Part shown: positions 7,890-15,135 of the stretch, one piece after another | Position numbering within the stretch: the first letter of the stretch is position 1 | How the letters are laid out: the number at the start of each line of letters is the position of its first letter | Assembly (NCBI GenBank): GCA_015490675.1 | Contig: WFXI01000088.1 | Span: 1-19,708 of the forward strand | Reading direction: 5' to 3' | Source of the DNA: Hydrogenothermaceae bacterium | Lineage (GTDB): Bacteria; Aquificota; Aquificia; Aquificales; Hydrogenothermaceae | DNA: 19,708 nt | The notes under the pieces: generated by a model | What the model saw: the letters and a program-made list of their open reading frames with translations, nothing else | What the model was told of the DNA's origin: nothing | Databases searched by the model: none | Position numbers and translations under genes: made by a program

Positions 7890-7911
7890 GCTCTTAAATC
7901 TATAGTAATAA

Positions 7912-8538
7912 TCATAAATTGTTTGCTACTTCCTCAATAGAAAGTCCTTCTTTTAAGAACTTAACTAAATCTTCTTCTTCAAATTCCTTTGAAACAACTT
8001 TTTGTAATTTTATATCATAAACAAAAAATATATCATCACCATAACTTCCATAAACCAAGTTATCAGTATCTCCTATCACAGCACCTGCTAAAACGGAAGC
8101 TTTAAAATCAGGGGTTAATTTTTCCCCAGTATCTATGTGGTATAAAGCATAATGTCTTTCTTCTTTTCCCCAAAAATATGGACTTTCCCCAGTGATAGCA
8201 CCTCTTTCTCTTATCTTTCTAAACCATTTAGTTTTTTGTCCATCTAAAGTCCATATTGCATCTTTCTTATTTAATGTAGCTCTAAAATAAGGAGACTGCC
8301 CTTTTACAAGTCCTTGAGGAGCTATCCAGTCAAAAAAATCAGATACCCTTGTTCCTTCAACTACATTATAAATAGCCCATTTGGCTTTGTTTATAGCAAC
8401 AGTTTTTGATGGAAAGTTTTCTAATTTTTCTTCACTTGCTATTATATAATCACTTTCACCTTTTAAAGCTCCTTCTTTCAGAAAAATTTCAAAAACTTTA
8501 TTATTGACAATAACTTTTGATTCATCATATTTAATCAT
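7912..8538 (-). CDS. Uncharacterised cytosolic protein with four internal repeats
   Basis: I do not recognise this 208-aa protein. It has no signal peptide or membrane segment. It is built from repeated units of about 37-53 residues whose core reads G-[AL]-[LIV]-x-G-[EQD]-[ST]-x: GALKGESDY (23-31), GLVKGQSPY (76-84), GAITGESPY (113-121) and a weaker GAVIGDTDN (152-160). Units 2-4 are preceded by an aromatic segment of the form AIY/AIW/ALY with a following Gly. The last about 20 residues are acidic and helical (EEEDLVKFLKEGLSIEEVAN). The start is ATG 8538 with AAGGA about 8 bases upstream. It is divergent from a chemotaxis receptor and lies upstream of nfu on its own strand. A repeat-built beta-rich fold is plausible, and no function can be assigned. 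Confidence 0.75.
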   Translation of the reverse strand: MIKYDESKVIVNNKVFEIFLKEGALKGESDYIIASEEKLENFPSKTVAINKAKWAIYNVVEGTRVSDFFDWIAPQGLVKGQSPYFRATLNKKDAIWTLDGQKTKWFRKIRERGAITGESPYFWGKEERHYALYHIDTGEKLTPDFKASVLAGAVIGDTDNLVYGSYGDDIFFVYDIKLQKVVSKEFEEEDLVKFLKEGLSIEEVANNL

Positions 8539-8568
8539 TAAAACAATCCTTTATAATTTTTAATCGCT

Positions 8569-8595
8569 TAAGAAAAAATAACATTTAGCCGTAAA
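8569..8595 (+). promoter_or_regulatory. Candidate sigma-28 (FliA) promoter for the chemotaxis receptor
   Basis: TAAG (8569-8572), exactly 15 bases, then GCCGTAAA (8588-8595) compares well with the sigma-28 consensus TAAA-N15-GCCGATAA: three of four and six of eight positions match, with GCCG intact. The transcript start would be near 8603, giving a leader of about 30 bases that contains the ribosome site GGAGAGG (8621-8627). Sigma-28 control of chemoreceptor genes is well established in flagellated bacteria. Confidence 0.55.
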
Positions 8596-8598
8596 TGT
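8581..8598. repeat. Perfect 7-bp inverted repeat in the divergent intergenic region
   Basis: ACATTTA (8581-8587), spacer GCCG, TAAATGT (8592-8598). The element overlaps the proposed sigma-28 -10 box and lies about 43-60 bases upstream of the 208-aa repeat-protein gene on the other strand. It may be an operator for either gene, or simply a by-product of the promoter sequence. Confidence 0.45.
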
Positions 8599-8631
8599 AT
8601 ATATGAGACAAATCAATAAAGGAGAGGAATA

Positions 8632-10584
8632 GTGAAAAAAATCTCAATTGCTACAAAAGTTTATGTTCCACTGGTAATATCTGTAGTACTTGGAATACTA
8701 ATTGTTATAGGGCTAACTATAAAGGAATTAGCAACTATAGAGAGTGGCGTTCAAATAAAAGAAGCAAAAGAATTAAGGAATTTTGTAAAACAACTTCTAG
8801 AAGAAAAAAAATCAGTAGCCTTAACAGAAGCTATAACTTTATCCCATGTTGATTCCTTTGTAGAAGCCCTAAAAACAAATAACAGAGAAGTAGCTTTAAA
8901 AAAGGCTCAAGAAATAATGAATGATATTAGAAACAATTCAAAATATAAAAATGTAAAAATTCATATACATACAGCAGATATAACAAGTTTTGTTAGAGCT
9001 TGGAAGCCTGAAAAATATGGAGATGATTTATCAGGATTTAGATTTACAATTTTACATGTAAAAGAAATAAGAAAACCTTTTGTTGCTTTTGAAGTTGGAA
9101 AAGTAGGTTTAACTTTAAGGGGACTTGCACCTATTTTTGATGAAAATGAAATTTATTTAGGTTCTGTTGAGTTTATACAAGGATTAAATTCTATTGTAAA
9201 AGATTTAAGAAAAGTAAATAGTGATGCAATTATTTTAATGGATAAAAAGTATTTAAAAATTGCAAAATTTCTGAAAAATGCCCCTAATGTAGGCAATTTT
9301 GTAGTTTCACAAAAAACAGATTTAATCAATGAGAATTTATTAAAAGAGGTAAGCAAAATAAATTTCTCTGCGTCTGATAACTATTTTATTACGAAAAACT
9401 ACCTGTTAACTTTAATTCCTTTAAAAGATTTTAAAAACAAAACAGTAGGATATATAGTTGCGGGAAAGCCTCTAAATTTAGTTAATCAGGCTGTGGAACA
9501 CGCAAAAGGTGTAATTTATAAGCAGATGGCAAGTGTTGCCATTGTTGGTTTAATTGTAATGGCAATTTTAGTGTTTATTATTCACTTTGTAATTAAAAAA
9601 CCTCTGGAAAACTTTATAAATGTAGTCAAAGACTTGGCACAGGGAGAAGGAGATTTAACTAAAAGGGTAAATATAAATTCTAGAGACGAGCTAGGAGAAA
9701 TCGCAGGATATTTTAATAAGTTTATAGAAAAAGTTAAACAAACTATTATCGCTGTTAAAGAAAGTTCAAAAGAAACTTCTTACATAGCAGAGGACTTGGC
9801 TAAAAATTCTAAAGAAATTAAAGAAAGTGCAGTAAAAGAAAGACAAATAATTACAGAAACTTCACAAAAAGGTATAGAAGTTCAAAAACCTTTAAATGAA
9901 ACTATGGAAGAATTAAAAGAGACTACAAAGCTTATAAATGATGCAACTGTCAAACTTGGAGATGCAAAACAAAAAATCTCAAATCTAATAGAAAGTATCA
10001 ATATAGCTTCTGAAGAAGAAAAGAAAATTGTAGAAGAGTTAAGAGAACTTTCTAGAAGTGCTGATGAGGCAAAAAGTATTTTAGATATTATTAGAGACAT
10101 AGCAGACCAGACTAACTTACTTGCTTTAAATGCAGCAATTGAAGCAGCAAGAGCTGGAGAATATGGTAAAGGTTTTGCAGTTGTTGCAGATGAAGTTAGA
10201 AATCTTGCTGATAGAACTAGAAATAATCTTGAAGAGATTAATAAAACTATTACAAAAATAGTAAATTCTATAGAAAATGTTTCAGAAAAAATTATTAAAA
10301 ATGCAGAAAAAATAGAAGAAATTACTGACGACTCAAGAGAAGTAGAAGATGAAATTCAAGAAACATCTTCCATAATAGAAAACACTGCTAAAGTTACTTC
10401 ACAATCTGTTGCCACTTCCGCAGAAGTAATAAGACAAATATCTGATATACTGGAAGAGTTTAAAAAGGTTGCAGAACTTGCAACTGAAAATACAACTAAT
10501 GTTGAAAATATAGTTGAAGCAATAGAAAGACTGGAGCAAAATATTCATAAATTAAATCAACTAGTGAATAAATTTAAAACATAG
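8632..10584 (+). CDS. Methyl-accepting chemotaxis protein (double-Cache-like sensor)
   Basis: A 650-aa transmembrane chemoreceptor. Transmembrane segment 1 is at about residues 9-29, the periplasmic sensor at 30-297, transmembrane segment 2 at 298-321, HAMP at 322-372 and the cytoplasmic coiled coil beyond. The sensor contains WKPEKYGDDLSGFRF and GLTLRGLAPIFDENEIYLG, a pattern like dCache_3-type sensors; the ligand is unknown. The signalling tip is intact (EAARAGEYGKGFAVVADEVR, within 504-523), which contacts CheA and CheW. Gln/Glu-rich helices flanking it offer methylation sites. No C-terminal CheR-tethering pentapeptide is present. The start is GTG 8632 with GGAGAGG a few bases upstream. 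A sigma-28-like promoter precedes it. The stop codon overlaps the bioA ribosome site, so read-through into bioA is likely. Confidence 0.95.
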   Translation: MKKISIATKVYVPLVISVVLGILIVIGLTIKELATIESGVQIKEAKELRNFVKQLLEEKKSVALTEAITLSHVDSFVEALKTNNREVALKKAQEIMNDIRNNSKYKNVKIHIHTADITSFVRAWKPEKYGDDLSGFRFTILHVKEIRKPFVAFEVGKVGLTLRGLAPIFDENEIYLGSVEFIQGLNSIVKDLRKVNSDAIILMDKKYLKIAKFLKNAPNVGNFVVSQKTDLINENLLKEVSKINFSASDNYFITKNYLLTLIPLKDFKNKTVGYIVAGKPLNLVNQAVEHAKGVIYKQMASVAIVGLIVMAILVFIIHFVIKKPLENFINVVKDLAQGEGDLTKRVNINSRDELGEIAGYFNKFIEKVKQTIIAVKESSKETSYIAEDLAKNSKEIKESAVKERQIITETSQKGIEVQKPLNETMEELKETTKLINDATVKLGDAKQKISNLIESINIASEEEKKIVEELRELSRSADEAKSILDIIRDIADQTNLLALNAAIEAARAGEYGKGFAVVADEVRNLADRTRNNLEEINKTITKIVNSIENVSEKIIKNAEKIEEITDDSREVEDEIQETSSIIENTAKVTSQSVATSAEVIRQISDILEEFKKVAELATENTTNVENIVEAIERLEQNIHKLNQLVNKFKT

Positions 10585-10592
10585 GAGGTTAA

Positions 10593-11954
10593 ATGGTTAA
10601 CAAAAAATATTTAGAGCAGTGGGACAAAGAATATTTCTGGCATCCTTTTACACAAATGCAGGTTTACACGCAAGAAGATAATGTTATTGTTGAAAGAGGA
10701 GAAGGAGTATATATCTATGATATTTATGGAAATAAATACTTAGACGGCGTTGCATCTTTGTGGTGTAATGTACACGGACATAATCATCCTAAATTAAATC
10801 AGGCAGTAATAGAACAGGTTAATAAAATAGCTCATTTTACAACTCTTGGAGCTTCAAATGTTCCAGCTGCTACTTTTGCAAAAAATTTAGTTGATATTAC
10901 ACCACCAAAACTAAAGCATGTTTTTTACAGTGAAGATGGTTCAGAAGCAATGGAAATAGCAATAAAGATTGCCTACCATTACTGGCATAACAAAGGGGAA
11001 ACACAAAGGAATAAATTTATAACTTTATCTGAAGCATATCACGGGGATACTATTGGTAGTGTTTCTGTAGGAGGAATAAACATATTCCACGAAAAATACA
11101 AGCCTTTATTATTTGATGTTTATAAGATGCCTTCACCATACTTAGAAGCAGTAAAAAAAGTAGGAAGAGAAAAAGCTTTAGAATACGATACTACAAAACT
11201 ATTAATAGAGGAGGTTGAAGAATTTATTTTTAAACACCATCAAGAAATTGCAGGATTTGTTTTAGAAGCAGGAGTTCAGGGAGCAGCAGGAATTCTTCCA
11301 TTTCCAAAAGGATACTTAAAAGAAATCAGAAGAATTTGTGATGAATATGGAATATTAATGATAGTTGATGAGGTTGCAACAGGATTTGGTAGAAGTGGAT
11401 ATATGTTTGCCTGTGAAAAAGAAGGAATAGAACCAGATTTAATGGCTCTTGGAAAAGGTATAACAGGAGGATATTTACCTTTAGCCGCAACAATGGTGTC
11501 AGATGAAATATACAAAGAATTTTTAGGGGAATTTGGAGAAGCTAAACATTTCTATCATGGGCATACATACACAGGAAATCCTATTGCATGTAATGTTGCA
11601 ATTGCAAACTTAGAAGTATTTGAAGAGGAAAAAACTTTAGAAAAATTACAACCTAAAATAAAGTTATTAGAAGAAAAACTACAAGAATTTTGGGATTTAA
11701 AACATGTTGGAGATGTTAGACAGTACGGATTTATGGCAGGTGTTGAACTTGTAAAAGATAAAGAAAAAAATGAACCTTTCCCTTATGGAGAAAGAACAGG
11801 ATTTAAAGTTGCAAGAAGTATGCTAAAAAAAGGTATTTGGGTTAGACCTCTTGGAGATGTGATGGTAGTAATGCCACCTCTTGTAATAACAGAAAAAGAA
11901 TTAGAGTGGTTTTTAGACTCCCTTAAAGAAAGTATTAAGGAGTTAGAGGGATAA
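10593..11954 (+). CDS. bioA: Adenosylmethionine-8-amino-7-oxononanoate aminotransferase
   Basis: BioA transfers the SAM amino group to KAPA, giving DAPA, the third-last intermediate class of biotin synthesis. It is a cytosolic PLP enzyme. The N-terminal block YFWHPFTQM followed by LDGVASLWCNVHGHNHP is diagnostic for BioA among class-III aminotransferases. Other motifs are VFYSEDGSEAMEIA, EAYHGDTIGS, IVDEVATGFGRSG (Asp259 for the pyridine nitrogen) and LGKGITGGYLPLAA with the PLP-binding Lys288. Its 453 aa is the normal length. AGGAGG lies about 4 bases upstream of ATG 10593, inside and just after the stop of the chemoreceptor gene. No other bio gene is in the window. The 3' end overlaps the convergent CinA-like gene by 12 bases. 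Confidence 0.95.
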   Translation: MVNKKYLEQWDKEYFWHPFTQMQVYTQEDNVIVERGEGVYIYDIYGNKYLDGVASLWCNVHGHNHPKLNQAVIEQVNKIAHFTTLGASNVPAATFAKNLVDITPPKLKHVFYSEDGSEAMEIAIKIAYHYWHNKGETQRNKFITLSEAYHGDTIGSVSVGGINIFHEKYKPLLFDVYKMPSPYLEAVKKVGREKALEYDTTKLLIEEVEEFIFKHHQEIAGFVLEAGVQGAAGILPFPKGYLKEIRRICDEYGILMIVDEVATGFGRSGYMFACEKEGIEPDLMALGKGITGGYLPLAATMVSDEIYKEFLGEFGEAKHFYHGHTYTGNPIACNVAIANLEVFEEEKTLEKLQPKIKLLEEKLQEFWDLKHVGDVRQYGFMAGVELVKDKEKNEPFPYGERTGFKVARSMLKKGIWVRPLGDVMVVMPPLVITEKELEWFLDSLKESIKELEG

Positions 11955-13130
11955 AAGTTTTAACCTTAACATATTAAGTGCGTGCTGGGACACCCTCAGA
12001 CGCACCTTGTTTCTTTCCCCTTTAAAAATAACTTTTTCTGCTTTTGTTTCACCGTTAAAATAAAGCCCTATATAATGAAGCCCTAAAGGTTTTTCTTTTG
12101 TAGCTCCTGTAGGTCCTGCTATTCCTGTATCACTAATTCCAAAATCTGTGTTAAGAAACTTTGCTACACCTTTTGCCATTTGTAATGCAACTTCTTCACT
12201 TACTGCACCTTTTGTATTCAAAATTTCTGGTGAAACTTTTAGAAGATTTTCTTTAACTTTATTAGCATATGCAACAACACTTCCCATAAAATAACTTGAG
12301 CTTCCAGAAACATTTACTATTCTAGATGCTATCATTCCACCTGTTGAGGATTCTGCTGTAGAAACAGTAAAACCTTTTTCTTTCAAAAGTTTCCCAACTA
12401 CTTCTTCCATTTCTTCATTATTAAATGAGTAGATATAATTGCCTAACCTTTCTGATAAAACTACTTTTTTGTTTTCTAAAAATTCTTGTTGTTTATCCCA
12501 TATGTAAATATCTATTCCTTTTTCAGATTCAACAAAAAATTTATTATCAAAGTCAGATAAAGTTTTATTAAGCTCTTCTATATTTATTCCATATGTTCTT
12601 ACAATACCACTGTAAAAAGACTGAGATTTTACTTGAAGATATTCAAAAGATAAATTAAGCATTTCTTTAAGCTGACTTTTTTCATCAGGTAAAAAAACGA
12701 TAGCTTTATTTACATCATCTAAAACTTTTATAAAACCTAAAAATTTACTATATCTGTTTTCAATAGGTTTTGCATTATAAGGTAATTTTGCAAAATGCTT
12801 GATGTTTTGAAATTCTTCAGGGTATCTTTCTTTTAAGGTTTTCAACCAATTTTCATTAAAAACTAAAGGAACACCTATAGATTCAGATATTGTTTCCCTG
12901 ATTAATAAATCTTTTTCATTGTCAGCTGAGCTTATAATAAAAACTATATCTGACTTATCTAAAGCTATTTTTATAAAAAATTGAAGTTTATAACTATCTT
13001 CTTCAGAAATATAAACGCCATTTAAATCAAAACCTTTTTCAAAAAGTCTTTGGCATAAAAGTATTCTAGATTTATCTTCTACAAAACCTTTTTCATATCC
13101 AAATCCAATGCTAATTACAGAAGCTTTCAT
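11943..13130 (-). CDS. CinA-like protein: degenerate N-terminal domain plus intact NMN deamidase (PncC) domain
   Basis: This 395-aa protein has the CinA layout: an N-terminal MoCF-type (COG1058) domain, about residues 1-165, and a C-terminal PncC domain, about 240-395. PncC-type domains deamidate nicotinamide mononucleotide in NAD recycling. The C-terminal half keeps AESSTGG (259-265; canonical AESCTGG), GSSSYFMGSVVAYANKVK and TGIAGPTGATKEKP (335-348), so it is probably active. In the N-terminal half the usual GTELL, GGLGPTxDD and LPGPP motifs read GFGYE, SSADNEKDL and LPDEKS, so phosphate-handling residues are lost while the fold-like pattern survives. The start is ATG 13130 with a weak GAGAG. 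It is three bases downstream of the lipoprotein gene and last in the six-gene minus-strand run. Naming it cinA would overstate the N-terminal activity. Confidence 0.88.
   Translation of the reverse strand: MKASVISIGFGYEKGFVEDKSRILLCQRLFEKGFDLNGVYISEEDSYKLQFFIKIALDKSDIVFIISSADNEKDLLIRETISESIGVPLVFNENWLKTLKERYPEEFQNIKHFAKLPYNAKPIENRYSKFLGFIKVLDDVNKAIVFLPDEKSQLKEMLNLSFEYLQVKSQSFYSGIVRTYGINIEELNKTLSDFDNKFFVESEKGIDIYIWDKQQEFLENKKVVLSERLGNYIYSFNNEEMEEVVGKLLKEKGFTVSTAESSTGGMIASRIVNVSGSSSYFMGSVVAYANKVKENLLKVSPEILNTKGAVSEEVALQMAKGVAKFLNTDFGISDTGIAGPTGATKEKPLGLHYIGLYFNGETKAEKVIFKGERNKVRLRVSQHALNMLRLKLLSL
11978..12007 (+). terminator. GC-rich hairpin, possible terminator for bioA inside the convergent gene
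   Basis: GTGCGT (11978-11983) pairs with ACGCAC (12000-12005), with inner pairing of CTG/CAG and GG/CC around a short loop, about 11 pairs with small bulges. It stands out in AT-rich DNA. It lies 24 bases beyond the bioA stop and is followed on the plus strand by a T-rich but interrupted run (CTTGTTTCTTT). It also encodes part of the conserved C-terminus of the CinA-like protein. Confidence 0.45.
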
Positions 13131-13133
13131 TAG

Positions 13134-13553
13134 CTACTCTCTTATAGAATTTATTAAAAGTTTTATATTCCTATCTCCAGCATTAACAGTTATAACTGGA
13201 CTTTCACAGTCTCCCTTTTGAGGCATAGGACTGCCAGATTTAGAAATTCTTGCCATTAAAATTAATTCATCAACAAACTCATTAGCTCTTTGAGGTATTA
13301 AAACATCAGCAGGAGAAATTGAAAAATTTAGTGGAAAATCATATTTTGTCTTTTTCTTTACAGCTAAAGGCTGTATTGAAGCACCTTTTCTAACAATTAT
13401 AAATAAAGTTCCATTACATTTATCTTTTATTTTAGGGTCTATATCAATAGTCCCTGTTATTTTGTATTTATCTATAAAATATGCTTCAGGAGGTAGTTCC
13501 TGACAGGAAATCACTGCGAAGATAAATGGAATTAATAGCAAAATTTTTTTCAT
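13134..13553 (-). CDS. Lipoprotein resembling the free-standing C-terminal domain of CcmI/CycH
   Basis: A small lipoprotein of 139 aa: a basic start, a hydrophobic core and the lipobox VISC (Cys17 in this numbering). The mature part follows the pattern of the periplasmic C-terminal domain of CcmI (CycH), the apocytochrome c chaperone of system I cytochrome c maturation. Matching blocks are KITGTIDIDPKI, GTLFIIVRKG, PLAVKKK, FPLNFSISPAD and the very characteristic ARISKSGSPMPQKGD. The membrane segments and TPR repeats of full CcmI are absent. Two further cysteines could form a disulfide. The start is the second of two consecutive ATGs because GGAG is 5 bases from it but only 2 from the first (13556). 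It overlaps the upstream protease stop. A role in cytochrome handling is inference. Confidence 0.75.
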   Translation of the reverse strand: MKKILLLIPFIFAVISCQELPPEAYFIDKYKITGTIDIDPKIKDKCNGTLFIIVRKGASIQPLAVKKKTKYDFPLNFSISPADVLIPQRANEFVDELILMARISKSGSPMPQKGDCESPVITVNAGDRNIKLLINSIRE

Positions 13554-14644
13554 CATATCTCCTTTAGCTTTTCTAACTGCCGTATTTTTTCTTCAATTAC
13601 TGACTTTTTTATTATACCAAGCAAAGTGTTTTTATAAATAACAGGAAGCTCATTTAAATTACAGTTTAAAAATTTTTCATAAGCAGAAAAAATATCATCA
13701 TAAGGAGAAACAAAACATTTTATTGGCTCTAAAAATTGCTCTATCTCTAAATTTTCAGGGACTTGCTGTAAATTTTTTATGTCAATAATATAAAACTTTC
13801 CATCTTTTCCTATTACAGGTAAAGTTTTTACTTTATAAAATGGAAAATAGTAATTTAAAACATCGCTTACTTTTGTGTCAGAAAATAAAGGCTTAACTAT
13901 GTGCATAAATTGTTCTACTTTATATTTATCAAATAAAGATTTAGTAATTATTTGTTTATAGTTATTTTCAGCACTTTTTTTAATAAAATAACCAAGTAAA
14001 ATTAGCCATATACCATTTAAAAACTCACCTGTTATAAAATAAAGACCTCCCATTATCATTAAAAAATAAGCAAAAATTTCTCCAGCAAACAAAGCAAATT
14101 TAGTAGCTTTTAATTCTCCAAATTTATTCCAGAGCAAAGACCTTAAAATCCGTCCACCATCTAAAGGAAAGGCAGGTATTAGATTAAAAGCTCCAAGCAT
14201 AAAATTACCAACTGTCAAAAAATTTAATAGTCCATACAAAACAGTTCCTTCTTTTGTAAACAAAGACAATACAAAAAATATTATTCCTAAAACAAAACTA
14301 ATAACAGGACCAGCAATAGCAATTAAAAACTCTTGAGAAGGCTTTTTAGGAAGCTGGGTTATTACTGAAACTCCTCCAAAGACAAACAAAATAATTTCTT
14401 TTACTTTAAATCCAAATTTCTTGGCTGTTAAAGAATGTCCAAACTCGTGGAGTAATATACAAAAAAACCATAAAACTGTAGAAATAGCTCCTAGTAAAAT
14501 TTTTTCAACAAAATTCAAATTAGGACAACAATAAGGATAATAAAAAAATGCAAAGGTATAAGTTAGCAGAAAAAAAATAATAAACCAGCTTGTATCAAGC
14601 TTAACATCTATTCCAAAAATATTTGTAATTTTAAATGTATTCAT
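13553..14644 (-). CDS. Site-2-type (M50) membrane metalloprotease with C-terminal CBS domains
   Basis: A polytopic protease of the rhomboid-like-cut, intramembrane S2P family. The zinc motif HEFGH is at residues 66-70, within transmembrane segment FFCILLHEFGHSL. The second zinc site is NLIPAFPLDGGR (154-165, Asp162). Several other hydrophobic segments surround these. Residues from about 235 to the end form a soluble region with two weak CBS-like halves (KTLPVIGKDGKF and NELPVIYKNTLLGII), the arrangement of CBS-containing S2P proteins that may sense nucleotides. The 363-aa length fits. The start is ATG 14644, overlapping the preceding stop by 4 bases (ATGA), with GAGG about 8 bases upstream. 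Substrate is unknown; an anti-sigma factor or remnant signal peptide is the usual target of the family. It is translationally coupled to the lipoprotein gene. Confidence 0.9.
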   Translation of the reverse strand: MNTFKITNIFGIDVKLDTSWFIIFFLLTYTFAFFYYPYCCPNLNFVEKILLGAISTVLWFFCILLHEFGHSLTAKKFGFKVKEIILFVFGGVSVITQLPKKPSQEFLIAIAGPVISFVLGIIFFVLSLFTKEGTVLYGLLNFLTVGNFMLGAFNLIPAFPLDGGRILRSLLWNKFGELKATKFALFAGEIFAYFLMIMGGLYFITGEFLNGIWLILLGYFIKKSAENNYKQIITKSLFDKYKVEQFMHIVKPLFSDTKVSDVLNYYFPFYKVKTLPVIGKDGKFYIIDIKNLQQVPENLEIEQFLEPIKCFVSPYDDIFSAYEKFLNCNLNELPVIYKNTLLGIIKKSVIEEKIRQLEKLKEI

Positions 14645-15126
14645 CTAATAAGCCTCAACTTTTTAAGAGAAGAATACACTATATCAACAATTATATGCAT
14701 TATTTCAGAACAAACCAAACCTAAAAAGAATGAAATAAAGTGGATATTCAAAATAAGTTGTTCAAGGTTAATTTCTTCAAAAGAAGGTAGAAAAGAAATA
14801 TTTAAATATTTTAATAGATAAAACAAACCTATATAAACAAAAAACAAAATTAACATTAGATATCCTAATCTTATTAGAGAGCCAACGATAGGAATATGGG
14901 ATAAACCTCTATGTTTAGAAAATTTTGTTAATGGATACCATATAAATTTTAAAAATTTCCACCTTTGAACAGGTTTAGAATGGTATAAATCATTATCTGG
15001 AGAAAGTAAAAAAGTTCCAGCTAAATATCCTAAAGTAAAAGGTATAAAATCTTCTGGTTTAAAATAATAAACAAGAGGGGGAAGCGCTATCAGATTTATT
15101 AAATCATGAGTTTTCCCAGAAGCCAA
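14641..15126 (-). CDS. Membrane protein, DUF2227-like putative metal-binding
   Basis: A 161-aa protein starting MASGKTHDLINL, the typical opening of DUF2227 proteins. It has His and Asp clusters that could bind metal: KTHD (5-8), SPDNDLYHSKP (about 42-52), KHRGLSHIP (about 71-79) and EIMHIIVD (about 141-148). Three or four hydrophobic segments make it an inner-membrane protein. The start is TTG at 15126 with AAAGGT 5 bases upstream; the MASGKTHD match supports it. The ribosome site touches the stop of the OmpA gene. The spacing of His/Asp motifs resembles the YdjM/LexA-regulated hydrolase-like membrane proteins, so an enzymatic role in lipid metabolism is possible but unproven. Confidence 0.8.
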   Translation of the reverse strand: MASGKTHDLINLIALPPLVYYFKPEDFIPFTLGYLAGTFLLSPDNDLYHSKPVQRWKFLKFIWYPLTKFSKHRGLSHIPIVGSLIRLGYLMLILFFVYIGLFYLLKYLNISFLPSFEEINLEQLILNIHFISFFLGLVCSEIMHIIVDIVYSSLKKLRLIR

Positions 15127-15135
15127 TTTTTACCT

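Noticed and set aside
9153..10100. Two minus-strand open frames (9153-9356, 9882-10100) inside the chemoreceptor gene
   Set aside because: Both are Ser/Phe-rich antisense shadows of the sensor and coiled-coil coding regions.
11276..11515. Minus-strand open frame inside bioA
   Set aside because: Lies opposite the conserved PLP-binding region; no ribosome site or protein family features.
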